Positions 1 to 8,398 of a DNA stretch of 64,000 bases are shown here, one piece after another (the stretch's first letter is position 1; each line of letters begins with the position of its first letter). The stretch lies in contig NZ_CP097384.1 of NCBI RefSeq assembly GCF_024584705.1, positions 1,922,001-1,986,000 on the forward strand, given 5' to 3'. Below the pieces are notes generated by a model. That model worked only from the letters and a program-made list of their open reading frames with translations. It was not told the DNA's origin and did no database searches. Source of the DNA: Blastopirellula sp. J2-11 (lineage in GTDB: Bacteria > Planctomycetota > Planctomycetia > Pirellulales > Pirellulaceae). Both the position numbers and the translations under genes were made by a program.

Positions 1-280
1 CCCATTCCGGTGGGCGGTGAATCCACGCGGTGGCGCTGGTGCTTGTCGCGCCGGTGTTGACGCCGAAGCTGCGATTGCTGGGAAGAAAAGGAGTGCCGAC
101 CTCTCCGCTTGTTTCGGCGCGACGCAGGACGCCTCCGCCGTACACGGCGCCGCGATCCGGAATCAAATAGGACGAACTGTTGGAGTAAGTATGCCACTCC
201 GGCAGTTGGAGAACTTGCGCCGCAAGGATACAGGGGAGCAACGGTACCAAGAGCAGCGACAGGAAAAGGAGAATACGCAT
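1..280 (-). CDS. Secreted protein of unknown function (partial, 3' end off the window)
   Basis: An open frame runs on the minus strand from an ATG at 280-278 to the window edge (93 codons seen). The first 20 residues form a classic signal peptide: a basic MR start, a Leu-rich core (ILLFLSLLLVPLLP) and a likely cleavage site after ILAA. The mature part begins with QVLQLPEWHTY and contains SYLIPDRGAVYGGG and FLPSNRSFGVN, low in charge and rich in Gly, Ser and Tyr. I do not recognise the family. The start is supported by the AGGAAAAGGAG-like purine content in and around the signal region only weakly. The protein is presumably exported. Confidence 0.6.
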   Translation of the reverse strand, partial: MRILLFLSLLLVPLLPCILAAQVLQLPEWHTYSNSSSYLIPDRGAVYGGGVLRRAETSGEVGTPFLPSNRSFGVNTGATSTSATAWIHRPPEW

Positions 281-480
281 CAATCGACTCCGTCCGTCGA
301 AGGAGAATTTTTCTGGCAATGATTGTCCGTGAAATTTTTGTTGAAAGGGGATGTGTACGAGGTGATTTTTCGTCCCCTTTTGACGTTTTGAAAGTTTGCT
401 ATTTCGAACCAATTGGACACTAGAGCGTTTTTCAGCAAGCTGAACAAATAGTCGCCATTCGCTCTCGCTTCTCCGGCAAA

Positions 481-573
481 ATCAGCCGCACGGCGTTAGC
501 TGCGGTTTCTGACAGGAACTCATGGCCGACGGAAATTGGAGACAAAAACCGCGGCTAACGCCGTGCGGCTGAT
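481..573. repeat. Long intergenic palindrome
   Basis: Two 29-bp arms (481-509 and 545-573) are inverted copies with one mismatch, separated by 35 bp. The arm core is GCCGCACGGCGTTAGC. There is no T-run after either arm, so it is not a standard terminator. It resembles a REP-type dispersed palindrome; no second copy was seen in this window. Confidence 0.75.
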
Positions 574-679
574 GTCGATACGGGCCGCGCCGCGTTCTAT
601 TTTAAGACTTCCTGATGACGCAGGGCAAGCAAACGGCGCGAGTTTCTCGTCCCCATTGAACTCCGCCAAGAAATAGAAC

Positions 680-703
680 AGGCCGCATCGTCAGAGGCGG
701 CCT
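680..703 (-). terminator. Putative terminator of the FHA-domain gene
   Basis: The 7-bp stem AGGCCGC/GCGGCCT with a 10-nt loop lies 22 bp beyond the stop of the minus-strand FHA gene and is followed on that strand by a weak U-rich tract (TTCTATTTCTT). Confidence 0.45.
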
Positions 704-724
704 ATCCGTCGAATGCTTCTGTTG

Positions 725-2356
725 CTATTCGGCTTCGATGGATTGGGGAGGATCGCCCACTTCGTCCTGTCCGATTTCTGGCGAATCGAATTCCATCTGG
801 CCTGGTTCGTCGAGGATCTTGATTTCCTGTCCGTCGGCCAACTTTCGCGCCGTGCGAACTTGGTTGTAGACGATTGCAGCCTGGAAGCCCCAGAAGATCG
901 AGATGATGATTCCGATCGCAGCTCCTAGGAACGGGAGGGAGACGAAACTCTTGGTTTCCACCAACAGGCAGATCGCCGTCGTGAAAGCGACGAACGAAAC
1001 GATCACCTTGGTGACATACATATTGTTCCAGCGCTTTACCGTATGGCTGTCGATCGCCGAGCGGGCCGATTGATTCGCCAAATCGCGGAGTGCGCGCAGA
1101 TCGGAGGTTTGCTCCGGCGCTTTACGCGAAGGAACAAACTCGCCGGGATTGAACGGCGTTTGTTCTTTCACCGGTTGGGGCGGCTCAGGCGGTTTGGGCG
1201 CCGCGGCCTGTTGCGATGGTGAAGGATTGGTGCTCGTCCCCTCACGACCACGAACGCGGCTCATGAGACTGGACATGTATTCCTCGATCGAAACATCATC
1301 CTCATCGGCCGGATTCGCCGCCGGTTCTTCATCGCTGGTCATCAGCGAAGGGGACGAAGGTTCGTCGTACTCTTCTTCCTCGTCGTCATCGGCGTCGGGA
1401 TTGAAACCAAACTTGGCGAGCACGTCCGCAACGCTGGCTTGAGGAGCGGCCGGCTCGGGCGCGATCTCGGACGATTCGTCTTCCACTTCGGCGGTTTCCG
1501 CCGCTTGTGCTTCTTCAGCAGGAGCGAAGTGAGCCGAGGCCGCGCCTAGTTGGTGCGACATGCTCTCCAGCTCTTCGATACGTTGGGTCAGTTCCGCTTC
1601 GCGTTGCGACCAGCCGCGCGACAGGACCTGGAGACGCTCGTTGGCGTCGGCCGCGTCCCGATGCGCTCTTTCCTGAGCTTCCATGGCCTCCGGCGCAACG
1701 GAGCCGCCGGAGGCGTCCAGCTCGCGATATTCGTGTTCTAATTTTTCCAGCTGTTGCTCAAGCTCGCCGATTTTCGTTTCGTTCGCTGCATGCTGTTGTT
1801 GCATTTCTTGCAGCAAGCGCTCGGTCTCGGCCAAGCGCTCGACAGCCGCTGTTTCTTCTGGCTGGGGAATCGGCGGCGCGGCGGGGCTTGGTTGTGCAGT
1901 CGATTGACGAACCAGATCGACAAGGCGATGTATCCGGCGACGGTTGCGTCCTCGAATTTCGCCCAAGCGTCGCTCTAGCGACTGAACTTGTCGCTGACTT
2001 GTCGACGAATCGTTCTGCGGCGATTCTGGATCGATGCGGAAGTTGACCGCTCCCACGGTGATCAGGTCGCCGACGACCAGCGCTGCTTCGGTGACGCTTT
2101 GACCATTCACCAGGACATCGGCTTCGACCCGTTGCAGGATCATGCCGGCCGAACCGCGCCAGATCACGCAATGCCGCGGCCGGACCCCGGCGGCAGCCAA
2201 GCGGAGCGTGCAGCTAGCGGCCGATCCGATCACGCACTTAGCGCGCTCGAGTCGCACGATCTGTCCATCTCGTTCGGTTCCCTCGACGCGCAGAACGAGC
2301 GGACATAGCGGCTTGCCAAGCAACGAAGAATGGTGGGGATCGACTTGAGTGACCAT
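725..2356 (-). CDS. FHA-domain, coiled-coil membrane protein
   Basis: 543 aa from the ATG at 2356; the frame stays open upstream to 2440, but residues before MVTQVDPHH do not look conserved. Residues ~18-110 form an FHA fold (CVIGSAASCTLRL, RPRHCVI, VLVNGQ, LGD-like VVGDLITVG). The usual phosphothreonine-binding Arg and Ser are replaced (IGS rather than IGR, PRH rather than SRxH), so phospho-binding is uncertain. Residues ~125-300 are a Glu/Gln-rich coiled coil, followed by an acidic linker (DADDDEEEEYDEP) and Pro-rich stretch, then two membrane segments near the C-terminus (VIVSFVAFTTAICLLV and LPFLGAAIGIIISIFWGF). Two Ser/Thr kinases lie elsewhere in the window; a phospho-signalling link is only inference. 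Confidence 0.8.
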   Translation of the reverse strand: MVTQVDPHHSSLLGKPLCPLVLRVEGTERDGQIVRLERAKCVIGSAASCTLRLAAAGVRPRHCVIWRGSAGMILQRVEADVLVNGQSVTEAALVVGDLITVGAVNFRIDPESPQNDSSTSQRQVQSLERRLGEIRGRNRRRIHRLVDLVRQSTAQPSPAAPPIPQPEETAAVERLAETERLLQEMQQQHAANETKIGELEQQLEKLEHEYRELDASGGSVAPEAMEAQERAHRDAADANERLQVLSRGWSQREAELTQRIEELESMSHQLGAASAHFAPAEEAQAAETAEVEDESSEIAPEPAAPQASVADVLAKFGFNPDADDDEEEEYDEPSSPSLMTSDEEPAANPADEDDVSIEEYMSSLMSRVRGREGTSTNPSPSQQAAAPKPPEPPQPVKEQTPFNPGEFVPSRKAPEQTSDLRALRDLANQSARSAIDSHTVKRWNNMYVTKVIVSFVAFTTAICLLVETKSFVSLPFLGAAIGIIISIFWGFQAAIVYNQVRTARKLADGQEIKILDEPGQMEFDSPEIGQDEVGDPPQSIEAE

Positions 2357-2918
2357 GGCGGCGCCTAGCTTGCAGAAAGGCTCTGGAAAGCGGGGTGTAT
2401 TGGGAAGTAAATCAAGCAGCGATAAGGGGATATAGCCCACAGCGACGCACCGGTCAAAGAATCACCCCACGGGCGAAAGGGGAAATAGACCAAGAAAACG
2501 GGGGAATTCGAAAGAACTGCTCGAATCGGTTTCACCGTTTGGACGATTACGGTAACACGACGTGGCGAAAGTGTCCTCAAAAGAAAATCGGAGAGATTCG
2601 TAAGCAAAATTTCTCCTAGAAATCAAGGGGAATCCGTGAACCGAACCCCTTTCTGCGGCGTAATTTAAGATGGTCCGGTCAGTTTGGGGAGAGACCTGGA
2701 AGAAAATGAGATTTACAGACTTCCCCTATCCAGAACCGGTACTATATTTTCGTTACGCATGAAATCGTCCAATCGGCCCCCTCGGCAGGATGGTGAACGC
2801 AACCGCGTAGTTCATGTAAAAATAACGAGAACGGGCTTCGTCCAAATTCGGAAACTAGTAGCAAAGACGTCTTCACGTCGATAACATAGCCGGTTTCCAC
2901 CATATGAAGGTGACCACC
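2357..2918. other. Divergent intergenic region
   Basis: 562 bp between the divergent FHA and DksA-like genes. It must carry both promoters, but I see no convincing -35/-10 pair, repeat or RNA gene in it. Confidence 0.5.
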
Positions 2919-3323
2919 ATGGGTAAATCTCGAACGGACTTCATTGATAAGACCAAGGAGATCTTGTTGAAGCGCCGTGATGCGCTCCGCAAGGCCCTGG
3001 CCGGCGACTTGAGCATGCTGAAAGAGCTTGAGCAGACGGCCGGCGACGTGGTCGATTTCGCACTCGACAGCGCTCAAGATGAGTTGAGCTCGCAACTTGC
3101 GGAAGTAGAAAGCCGCGAATTGGCGCAAATCGATAAGGCCCTCGAGCGAATTCGGGGCGGATCGTTTGGCGAATGCGAAGGGTGTAATAGCAAGATTCCC
3201 ACCGCTCGACTGCAGGCGCTGCCGTATGCGACCCTCTGCATCAAGTGCCAACGCGAGTTGGAAGAGTTGGGCGAAGATGGCGTCAGCTGGCGTCAAAACT
3301 CGGAAGATCAAGTTTCGATCTAA
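2919..3323 (+). CDS. DksA/TraR-family zinc-finger protein
   Basis: 134 aa. N-terminal half is a long charged helix pair (LLKRRDALRKALAGDL...), as in the DksA coiled coil. The C-terminal part is a C4 zinc finger, CEGC...CIKC (residues ~89-113), with the family signature GSFGECEGC and IPTARLQALPYATLC. Members bind the RNA polymerase secondary channel; some planctomycete paralogues may have other roles. I chose the ATG at 2919 because AAGGTGA sits 7-8 bases upstream; an in-frame ATG at 2904 is the alternative. The helix-tip acidic residues of classic DksA are not clearly present, so ppGpp-dependent function is unproven. A terminator hairpin follows at 3357. Confidence 0.88.
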   Translation: MGKSRTDFIDKTKEILLKRRDALRKALAGDLSMLKELEQTAGDVVDFALDSAQDELSSQLAEVESRELAQIDKALERIRGGSFGECEGCNSKIPTARLQALPYATLCIKCQRELEELGEDGVSWRQNSEDQVSI

Positions 3324-3356
3324 ACGATCGTAACGATTTTCCGACCCCACACCATC

Positions 3357-3390
3357 AAGGCGGTAAGCTCTCGCAGCAGGCCGCCTTTTT
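3357..3390 (+). terminator. Terminator of the DksA-like gene
   Basis: Stem AAGGCGG/CCGCCTT with a 17-nt loop, followed directly by a T-run, 33 bp after the stop codon. Confidence 0.7.
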
Positions 3391-3508
3391 CTATGCGCCG
3401 ATTGGCTTTGCGGTAAGTTCGGCATGGAGTAGTGACTTGCGTTCATCCTAAGACAGCCTAGAATTCGTCGAAGATCCTCTTTTGGCGATAACTGCGTAGG
3501 ACAGCGAT

Positions 3509-4633
3509 ATGAACACGCGCAAATCCAGAATTTCACTCGCGGTCATCGCGTTGTCATTGCTCAGCGTCACGTTGGCGGAGACGGTTTCGGCCCAAGAAGA
3601 AGCGGTCTCGCCGCGCCAACAACTGCGTGAAGATATCTTGCGCGAAGTCGCCCAGCTCGAAGCGCACGGCAACCTGTTGAAAAAGGTATGCCGTTATGTA
3701 CGACCGTCGGTCGTTCATATCGAAGCGCGCAAAAAAGAAGGGGAATCGCTTGCGTACGGCGGCAACATCGTCGACGAGGCAGGCTCCGGCGTGATCATTC
3801 GCCACCATGACAAAGACTATGTGCTGACCAACCGCCATGTCATCAGCCAGGCGGCCAATCAAGACATCAAGATTCATCTCGACGACGGTCGCATCTTGCG
3901 ACCTTCCCAAGTTTGGACCGACCGAGAGACCGATGTCGCCGTCATGGCGATTTCGGCGGACCGACTGACTCCGGGGCAAGTCGGCGACAGTTCTACGGTA
4001 GAGATCGGCGAGTTTGTCTTGGCGGTCGGCAGTCCCTTTGGGCTCAGCCAATCGGTCACCTACGGCATCATCAGCGCCAAGGGGCGTCGTGATTTGCAAC
4101 TGGGCCGCCAAGGGTTGAAGTTTCAAAACTTCATGCAGACCGACGCGGCGATCAACCCCGGCAACAGCGGTGGTCCGCTCTTGAATCTGCGGGGCGAAGT
4201 GATCGGCATCAATACGGCGATCGCCAGCAACTCGGGCGGAAACGACGGCATTGGATTTACGATCCCCATCAACTCGGCCTTGAACATCGCTCGGCAAATG
4301 ATCGACGACGGCAAGGTATCTCGCGCGTTTCTCGGCGTCGTGCTCGATTCGCAGTACGACAGCAAAGCAGCCGAGAAACTAGGCCTGCCGATGGCGAAAG
4401 GAACGCGCGTCAACGGCGTGACCCCTGATTCGCCGGCCGCTGCCGCCGGCCTCTTGGTGGGAGACGTCATCATTCGCTTCAACAATCAAGAGATCGAAGA
4501 TGACTCGCATCTGGTCAACGTTGTCAGCCTGTCGCCGCTGAATATCAAACTACCGGTCGAACTCTATCGCGACGGAGTCTTGACCGTGGTCAAATTGGAA
4601 CTCGCGGTCCGCGACGCGACGCTTAAACCGTAG
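3509..4633 (+). CDS. HtrA/DegP-like periplasmic serine protease with one PDZ domain
   Basis: 374 aa with an N-terminal signal peptide (ISLAVIALSLLSVTLA, cleavage near VSA-QEE). The trypsin-like domain (~65-265) has the full triad: His in LTNRHVIS, Asp in ETDVAVMA and Ser in NPGNSGGPL. A single PDZ domain (~275-370) follows, with the carboxylate loop AFLGV and the GxxxGDVIIRFNNQ pattern. This is the layout of periplasmic quality-control proteases. It is shorter than E. coli DegP because only one PDZ is present. Monocistronic, with a strong bidirectional hairpin downstream separating it from the convergent nucleoside hydrolase gene. Confidence 0.93.
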   Translation: MNTRKSRISLAVIALSLLSVTLAETVSAQEEAVSPRQQLREDILREVAQLEAHGNLLKKVCRYVRPSVVHIEARKKEGESLAYGGNIVDEAGSGVIIRHHDKDYVLTNRHVISQAANQDIKIHLDDGRILRPSQVWTDRETDVAVMAISADRLTPGQVGDSSTVEIGEFVLAVGSPFGLSQSVTYGIISAKGRRDLQLGRQGLKFQNFMQTDAAINPGNSGGPLLNLRGEVIGINTAIASNSGGNDGIGFTIPINSALNIARQMIDDGKVSRAFLGVVLDSQYDSKAAEKLGLPMAKGTRVNGVTPDSPAAAAGLLVGDVIIRFNNQEIEDDSHLVNVVSLSPLNIKLPVELYRDGVLTVVKLELAVRDATLKP

Positions 4634-4668
4634 AAGAGCGGAAAGCGGAGAGTTGGCTGTGACATGCC

Positions 4669-4720
4669 ATTCTGAGGCCCAACGGGCCGTTGGGCTTCAG
4701 AATAGAGTGCTCCTTTTTTT
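4669..4720 (+). terminator. Bidirectional hairpin between convergent genes
   Basis: 17-bp nearly perfect inverted repeat (4669-4685 / 4687-4703; core GCCCAACGG, one G/A mismatch), followed on the plus strand by TCCTTTTTTT. It sits between the converging protease and nucleoside hydrolase genes and could serve both. Confidence 0.8.
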
Positions 4721-4778
4721 CTGAACGAATTCTTCCGTTCTTCAGTCATCTCCGTTCCTGATTGAAGAGAAGTCTCAA

Positions 4779-5726
4779 CTAGCGAGCGCCCCGAATCGCG
4801 GCGCGCAAGCCTTGCACGAGACAATCTTGCACTTGCGGAATGTCGATTTTGGTGGCGACTTCCATGTTGGTGGCCCAGCTGCGATGTTCGCGGCGATCGA
4901 AAATCGTCGCGCCCAGCGTGATCTCGCCGCTCGTTTCGACGTCGCCGGCCATCTCCTCCATCTCGAACATCTCAGGATTCAGCACCGCGGCCAGGGCGAT
5001 CGCATCGTGTAAAAAGATTCCTTCGATTCCCAGCACTTGCCGGTGGCTGCGATAGACGAACGGCAACAGTTGATGCAGCAGTTGGGACGCTGGCGACGAT
5101 TCGAGATTGGGCAACTGATCCAGCAGGTCGAGCCCAAAGGTCGCTTGCCGTGTCACATCTAACGGGATCAGCGTCTTGGTCGTGCGAGACTTGAAAACGA
5201 TTCGAGCCGCCATTGCATCGAAGTGACAATTAAATTCGGCGGCCGGCGTGACGCTGCCGACGCAATTGACCGCTCCCCCCATGATGACAATGCGGCCAAT
5301 TTGGGAAGCGATGGTGGGGTCGCGCTGCAGCGCTCGGGCGATGTTGGTCATCGGGCCCAAAGCGACGATCGTTACTTCTTCCGGCGCCGCGCGGATTTCG
5401 TCGCAGATTAATTTTTCGGCTGGATGCCGTTGATGCAAAGAAGAGACGACCAGTTGAAGATTGGCTAGCCCGTCCGAGCCGTTCAGTTCGGTGCCGTCGA
5501 CCGGTGGCGCCGAACTGGGGCCAGATCCAACCCCAATTCGCGGACGGCGCGGCGGATCGAGCCGTTCGATCAACCCTTGCAGATTGCGGCCTGCTTGATC
5601 GGCTGGGACGTTTCCGGCGGTGGAGGTAACCGCCACCACGTCCAACTCAGCGTCGAACAGAGCGACCATCAGGGCGACAGCGTCGTCGATCCCTGGATCG
5701 CAATCAATGATAACCTTCCTGGCCAT
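4779..5726 (-). CDS. Inosine-uridine preferring nucleoside hydrolase family protein
   Basis: 315 aa, full length for the family. The N-terminal calcium-binding signature DCDPGIDDAVAL (residues 8-19) is intact. Later family motifs include TNIARAL, IVIMGGAV, EFNCHFDAMAA and the C-terminal DAIALAAVLNPEMF, where the DA pair supplies the last metal ligand. These enzymes hydrolyse the N-glycosidic bond of ribonucleosides for nucleobase salvage. The substrate cannot be told from sequence. No signal peptide is seen, so cytoplasmic. It is divergent from trpD with a 204-bp spacer, and no purine or pyrimidine salvage genes lie next to it. Confidence 0.92.
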   Translation of the reverse strand: MARKVIIDCDPGIDDAVALMVALFDAELDVVAVTSTAGNVPADQAGRNLQGLIERLDPPRRPRIGVGSGPSSAPPVDGTELNGSDGLANLQLVVSSLHQRHPAEKLICDEIRAAPEEVTIVALGPMTNIARALQRDPTIASQIGRIVIMGGAVNCVGSVTPAAEFNCHFDAMAARIVFKSRTTKTLIPLDVTRQATFGLDLLDQLPNLESSPASQLLHQLLPFVYRSHRQVLGIEGIFLHDAIALAAVLNPEMFEMEEMAGDVETSGEITLGATIFDRREHRSWATNMEVATKIDIPQVQDCLVQGLRAAIRGAR

Positions 5727-5930
5727 AGTCGATCTTCGACCTCGCTCGCAGCGGTGGTTACAGCTTTAATCTCGCCTCGCAAGACGATCTTGTCTCGCTC
5801 ATTCAAGGCTTGCCCTCTCTATTTATATCAAATGACTGCCGCTACGTGCAGTCGAACGCGGGTGGGAGCGGACCGCGAGTCTCGGTAAAATCAGTCAGCA
5901 ACCAAAATTGTTTGGCAAGGGAATCAAAAC

Positions 5931-6947
5931 GTGGACGACGCCATCTGGGAAAAATTAGACGCAGGCCGTGATTTATCGGTGGGCCAAATGTCCGCGGCAA
6001 TCGATCAAATCATGCAAGGCGCCTGGCCCGATGCACAAATCGCTCGGCTGTTGCTTGCGATCAACGCCAAAGGCCCTGCTGTCGACGAGCTTGCAGGCGC
6101 CGCGATCGCGATGCGTCGCAACATGGCGGCCATCCGCACCGATCGGACCGATGTGATCGACACCTGCGGCACCGGAGGGGACGGCAGCGGAACGTTCAAC
6201 ATTAGCACCGCGGCGGCGATTGTCACGGCCGCCGCCGGAGTTCCGGTCGCCAAACATGGCAACCGCAGCGTCACCAGCAAGACGGGCAGCGCCGACGTGT
6301 TAGCGCAGCTCGGCGTCAACATCGAAGCGAGCGTTCCCCAGATCGAGCATTGCCTGAACGAGATCGGCATCTGCTTTTGCTTTGCGCCGCTCGCGCATCA
6401 GTCGATGCGGCATGTTTCGGCCGTTCGCAAAAGCTTGGGCGTGCCGACGATCTTCAATCTGCTCGGTCCGCTTTGTAATCCCGCCGCCGCTCAGTATCAG
6501 CTGTTGGGAGTCGGCAGGCCCGGCATGCGCGACTTGATGGCGGCCGCGGTATTAAAGCTGGGCGTCCGCCGCGCGGTGTTGGTGACCGGCGCAGATGGCC
6601 TGGACGAAGTCACGCTGACCGGCAAAACGCATGTGACATTAGCGGCCGACGATCAACTCCATCGCTGGGATTGGAGCCCTATAGATTTTGGGGTAACGCC
6701 CAACGGTCTCGACTCGATGCTGGTCAACGGCCCTGCAGAAAGCGCCGCAATGATCCGCCGCGTGTTGGAAAAAGAAAAATGCCCGGCGCGCGATATCGTG
6801 GTGCTCAACGCCGCCGCGGCGATCTGGACGGCGGAGAAAGCGGCCAGCCCCGACGAAGCGGCGCAGATGGCGGCCGAAGCGATCGACAGCGGCGCGGCGC
6901 AGGGGAAGTTGGAGCAGTTGGCGGAGTTGTCGCATGAAGGTTCGTAG
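5931..6947 (+). CDS. trpD: Anthranilate phosphoribosyltransferase
   Basis: 338 aa, normal length. It transfers phosphoribose from PRPP to anthranilate, the second step of tryptophan synthesis. The PRPP/anthranilate signature is intact: DTCGTGGDGSGTFNIST (~73-89), then KHGNRSVTSKTGSADVLAQLG (~108-127; only key part quoted: KHGNRS and GSADVL). The helical N-terminal domain and the conserved NLLGPLCNP are also present. The start is a GTG preceded by AAGGGA about 8 bases upstream; no ATG suits the N-terminus better. No other trp gene is adjacent, so it stands alone, as is common in planctomycetes. Confidence 0.95.
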   Translation: MDDAIWEKLDAGRDLSVGQMSAAIDQIMQGAWPDAQIARLLLAINAKGPAVDELAGAAIAMRRNMAAIRTDRTDVIDTCGTGGDGSGTFNISTAAAIVTAAAGVPVAKHGNRSVTSKTGSADVLAQLGVNIEASVPQIEHCLNEIGICFCFAPLAHQSMRHVSAVRKSLGVPTIFNLLGPLCNPAAAQYQLLGVGRPGMRDLMAAAVLKLGVRRAVLVTGADGLDEVTLTGKTHVTLAADDQLHRWDWSPIDFGVTPNGLDSMLVNGPAESAAMIRRVLEKEKCPARDIVVLNAAAAIWTAEKAASPDEAAQMAAEAIDSGAAQGKLEQLAELSHEGS

Positions 6948-7130
6948 CTGGCGCCAAAATAGGCTCCACGGGCTGCTTTAACGCCGCTCCTTTCGCGCTG
7001 ACTTGACGGTCCCTTGCTTTTCCACGTCCTTCGTTGTTTTAGGACGACGAAGAAACTTGGTTGAGCTTCAGGTTGCTTACAACCAAAATAGATTCAACGG
7101 CAACCAACAGGCCCAACGGGCCGTCCTAAT

Positions 7131-7171
7131 GCAGCCCAGGGTCAGTCCGCCGCAGGCGACGCAGCCCTGGG
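7131..7171 (+). repeat. Left inverted palindrome of the transposase unit
   Basis: 41 bp, exact reverse complement of 7734-7774; internal stem CCCAGGG/CCCTGGG. Confidence 0.95.
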
Positions 7172-7238
7172 TAAGCAGACGCAAAAAAACAAAAGCCCCA
7201 GCGGGGCGGACTAACCAAGACCTGCCAAAGGTTCGACC

Positions 7239-7694
7239 ATGCCGCAATCACTTGCTCGCCTCTGGTGTCACCTGATCTTCTCGACCAAACATCGCCAGGC
7301 GTTTTTCAAAGACGAAAACGTTCGCCAACAACTCTACGCCTATCTTGCGACATGCTTGAAGAGTTCAGAATGTGATCCAAGGATTGTGGGAGGCCACGAT
7401 AACCATGTCCATTTACTCTTCTGTCTATCGCGGACGATGACCCTTGCTGATGTGGTGATCAACCTGAAGACATCCTCTTCCAAATGGCTGAAGACAAAAG
7501 GTCTGTCGTATCACGACTTCTTTTGGCAGGCTGGATACGGCGTGTTTTCAGTCAGCGAATCGAAAGTTCCTGACGTCGTCGAATACATCCGTCGACAAGA
7601 AGAGCATCATCAGCAGTTTGATTTTCAGACCGAATACCGTGCAATTTGCCAACGGCATGGCGTCGAATTGGATGAGCGTTACGCGTGGGATTGA
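7239..7694 (+). CDS. IS200/IS605-type Y1 (HUH) transposase, RAYT-like
   Basis: 151 aa. The HUH metal-binding motif is in GGHDNHVHLLF (~residues 50-60; HVH) and the single catalytic Tyr is in PDVVEYIRRQEEHH (~118-131). N-terminal HLIFSTKHRQAFF matches the family opening (HxxxxTKxR). Such enzymes cut and rejoin single-stranded DNA at hairpins. Length is that of a complete Y1 protein, and all key residues are kept, so it may be active. No TnpB partner is present. The start has AAAGG upstream. The flanking inverted 41-bp palindromes favour a domesticated RAYT that acts on REP-like hairpins over a simple IS. Confidence 0.93.
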   Translation: MPQSLARLWCHLIFSTKHRQAFFKDENVRQQLYAYLATCLKSSECDPRIVGGHDNHVHLLFCLSRTMTLADVVINLKTSSSKWLKTKGLSYHDFFWQAGYGVFSVSESKVPDVVEYIRRQEEHHQQFDFQTEYRAICQRHGVELDERYAWD

Positions 7695-7733
7695 AGCTTT
7701 TTAGATCGCCCCGCTGGATTTTGCCGACGTATT

Positions 7734-7774
7734 CCCAGGGCTGCGTCGCCTGCGGCGGACTGACCCTGGGCTGC
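7734..7774 (-). repeat. Right inverted palindrome of the transposase unit
   Basis: 41 bp, exact reverse complement of 7131-7171, starting 40 bp after the transposase stop codon. Confidence 0.95.
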
Positions 7775-7827
7775 TTTAGCGCCGCCCCTGTTGGGGCTGA
7801 AGAATTTTGCGATGTACGAAAAAGGCC

Positions 7828-7965
7828 TACTGCCGCCGATCACCGGCCATTTGCATCGCCAATAGATCTAGCTGAACTTTCACGTCGGCCTGCAAGACAT
7901 GGGGACGCTCCGGCTTCCCTATGCAGATAGAAGTTCGGTTGGGGGATGCTCAAGCTCGTAGCGTC
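7828..7965 (-). pseudogene. Relic of the 3' end of a zinc-ribbon membrane protein gene
   Basis: About 138 bp closely match the last part of the intact gene at 10143-10859 on the same strand. Near the end the frame reads DVKVQLDLLAMQMAGDRRQ-stop against DVKGQLDLLATQMAGDRRR-stop in the intact copy. Further upstream NFYLH and GASP are conserved, but a 2-bp deletion breaks the frame between them. No start codon or N-terminal part remains. This is a decayed partial duplicate; the DUF1559/lipoprotein pair lies between relic and parent. Confidence 0.85.
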
Positions 7966-7999
7966 AGGGAAAACGTGGCAGCGCCGTCTTTCGTGATCT

Positions 8000-8398
8000 C
8001 TAACGTTTCGGCTTGGCGACGACAATATCCAGCGTGCGCCCATCGCCGGGAACCTTGAAGGTCAGTCCCGACTTTTCGGGATCTGTCATCTCCTTCGGGA
8101 CGATCGAGCGAACGCCGGTCGGCGCTTTGAGATCTTCGATCACCGCGCCATCGATGTAGACCTGGTAAGCGCCATCCGGGAGTCCGTCGTCGGCTCTTAG
8201 CGAACCAACGACAAAAGCGCCATCCGATTCGATGACCCCTTTCGCTAAAAATCCATCTTTGAGGAAGCAGACCATGCCGTGATCGACCGGAGTTCCATCT
8301 TCGTACTTCACGGTTCCTTGCAGCGAATTGAATTCGCTACGACAGCCGCCAGCGCTGACGAAGAGAGCGGAAAGCAAAAGAAGGGTCGCTAGTTTCAT
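8000..8398 (-). CDS. Small lipoprotein downstream of DUF1559 (beta-sandwich, carboxypeptidase-regulatory-like)
   Basis: 132 aa from the ATG at 8398. The frame extends to 8494, but MKLATLLLLSALFVSAGGC is a clear lipoprotein signal with Cys at residue 19 as lipid site. The mature part (LQGTVKYEDGTPVDHGMVCF, DGAFVVGSL, GLPDGAYQVYIDG) has the strand pattern of small Ig/transthyretin-like domains in planctomycete lipoproteins. It lies 106 bp downstream of a DUF1559 gene in the same direction, the same order seen four more times in this window. Anchored on a membrane facing the periplasm or outside. Molecular function unknown. Confidence 0.8.
   Translation of the reverse strand: MKLATLLLLSALFVSAGGCRSEFNSLQGTVKYEDGTPVDHGMVCFLKDGFLAKGVIESDGAFVVGSLRADDGLPDGAYQVYIDGAVIEDLKAPTGVRSIVPKEMTDPEKSGLTFKVPGDGRTLDIVVAKPKR

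Larger units (their letters stand above)
281..724. other. Intergenic region with a palindrome and a putative terminator
   Basis: No credible gene. It holds the long palindrome at 481-573 and, next to the 3' end of the FHA gene, the hairpin at 680-703. Confidence 0.6.
7131..7774. mobile_element. Y1-transposase unit bracketed by inverted palindromes
   Basis: A single transposase gene (7239-7694) lies between two perfect 41-bp inverted copies (7131-7171 and 7734-7774). Each copy can also fold on itself (CCCAGGG...CCCTGGG with an inner GTCCGCC/GGCGAC stem). A second inner inverted pair, CCAGCGGGGCG, lies at 7198-7208 and 7707-7717. This matches the layout of REP-associated tyrosine transposases (RAYT) and their flanking REP pairs, though an IS200-like element cannot be excluded. 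Outer flanks also look alike: GGCTGCTTTAACGCCGC near 6973 and GGCTGCTTTAGCGCCGC near 7770, in direct orientation. Confidence 0.8.

Noticed and set aside
7003-7275. 90-codon plus-strand frame before the transposase
   Set aside because: It runs through the inverted palindrome and into the transposase gene in another frame.
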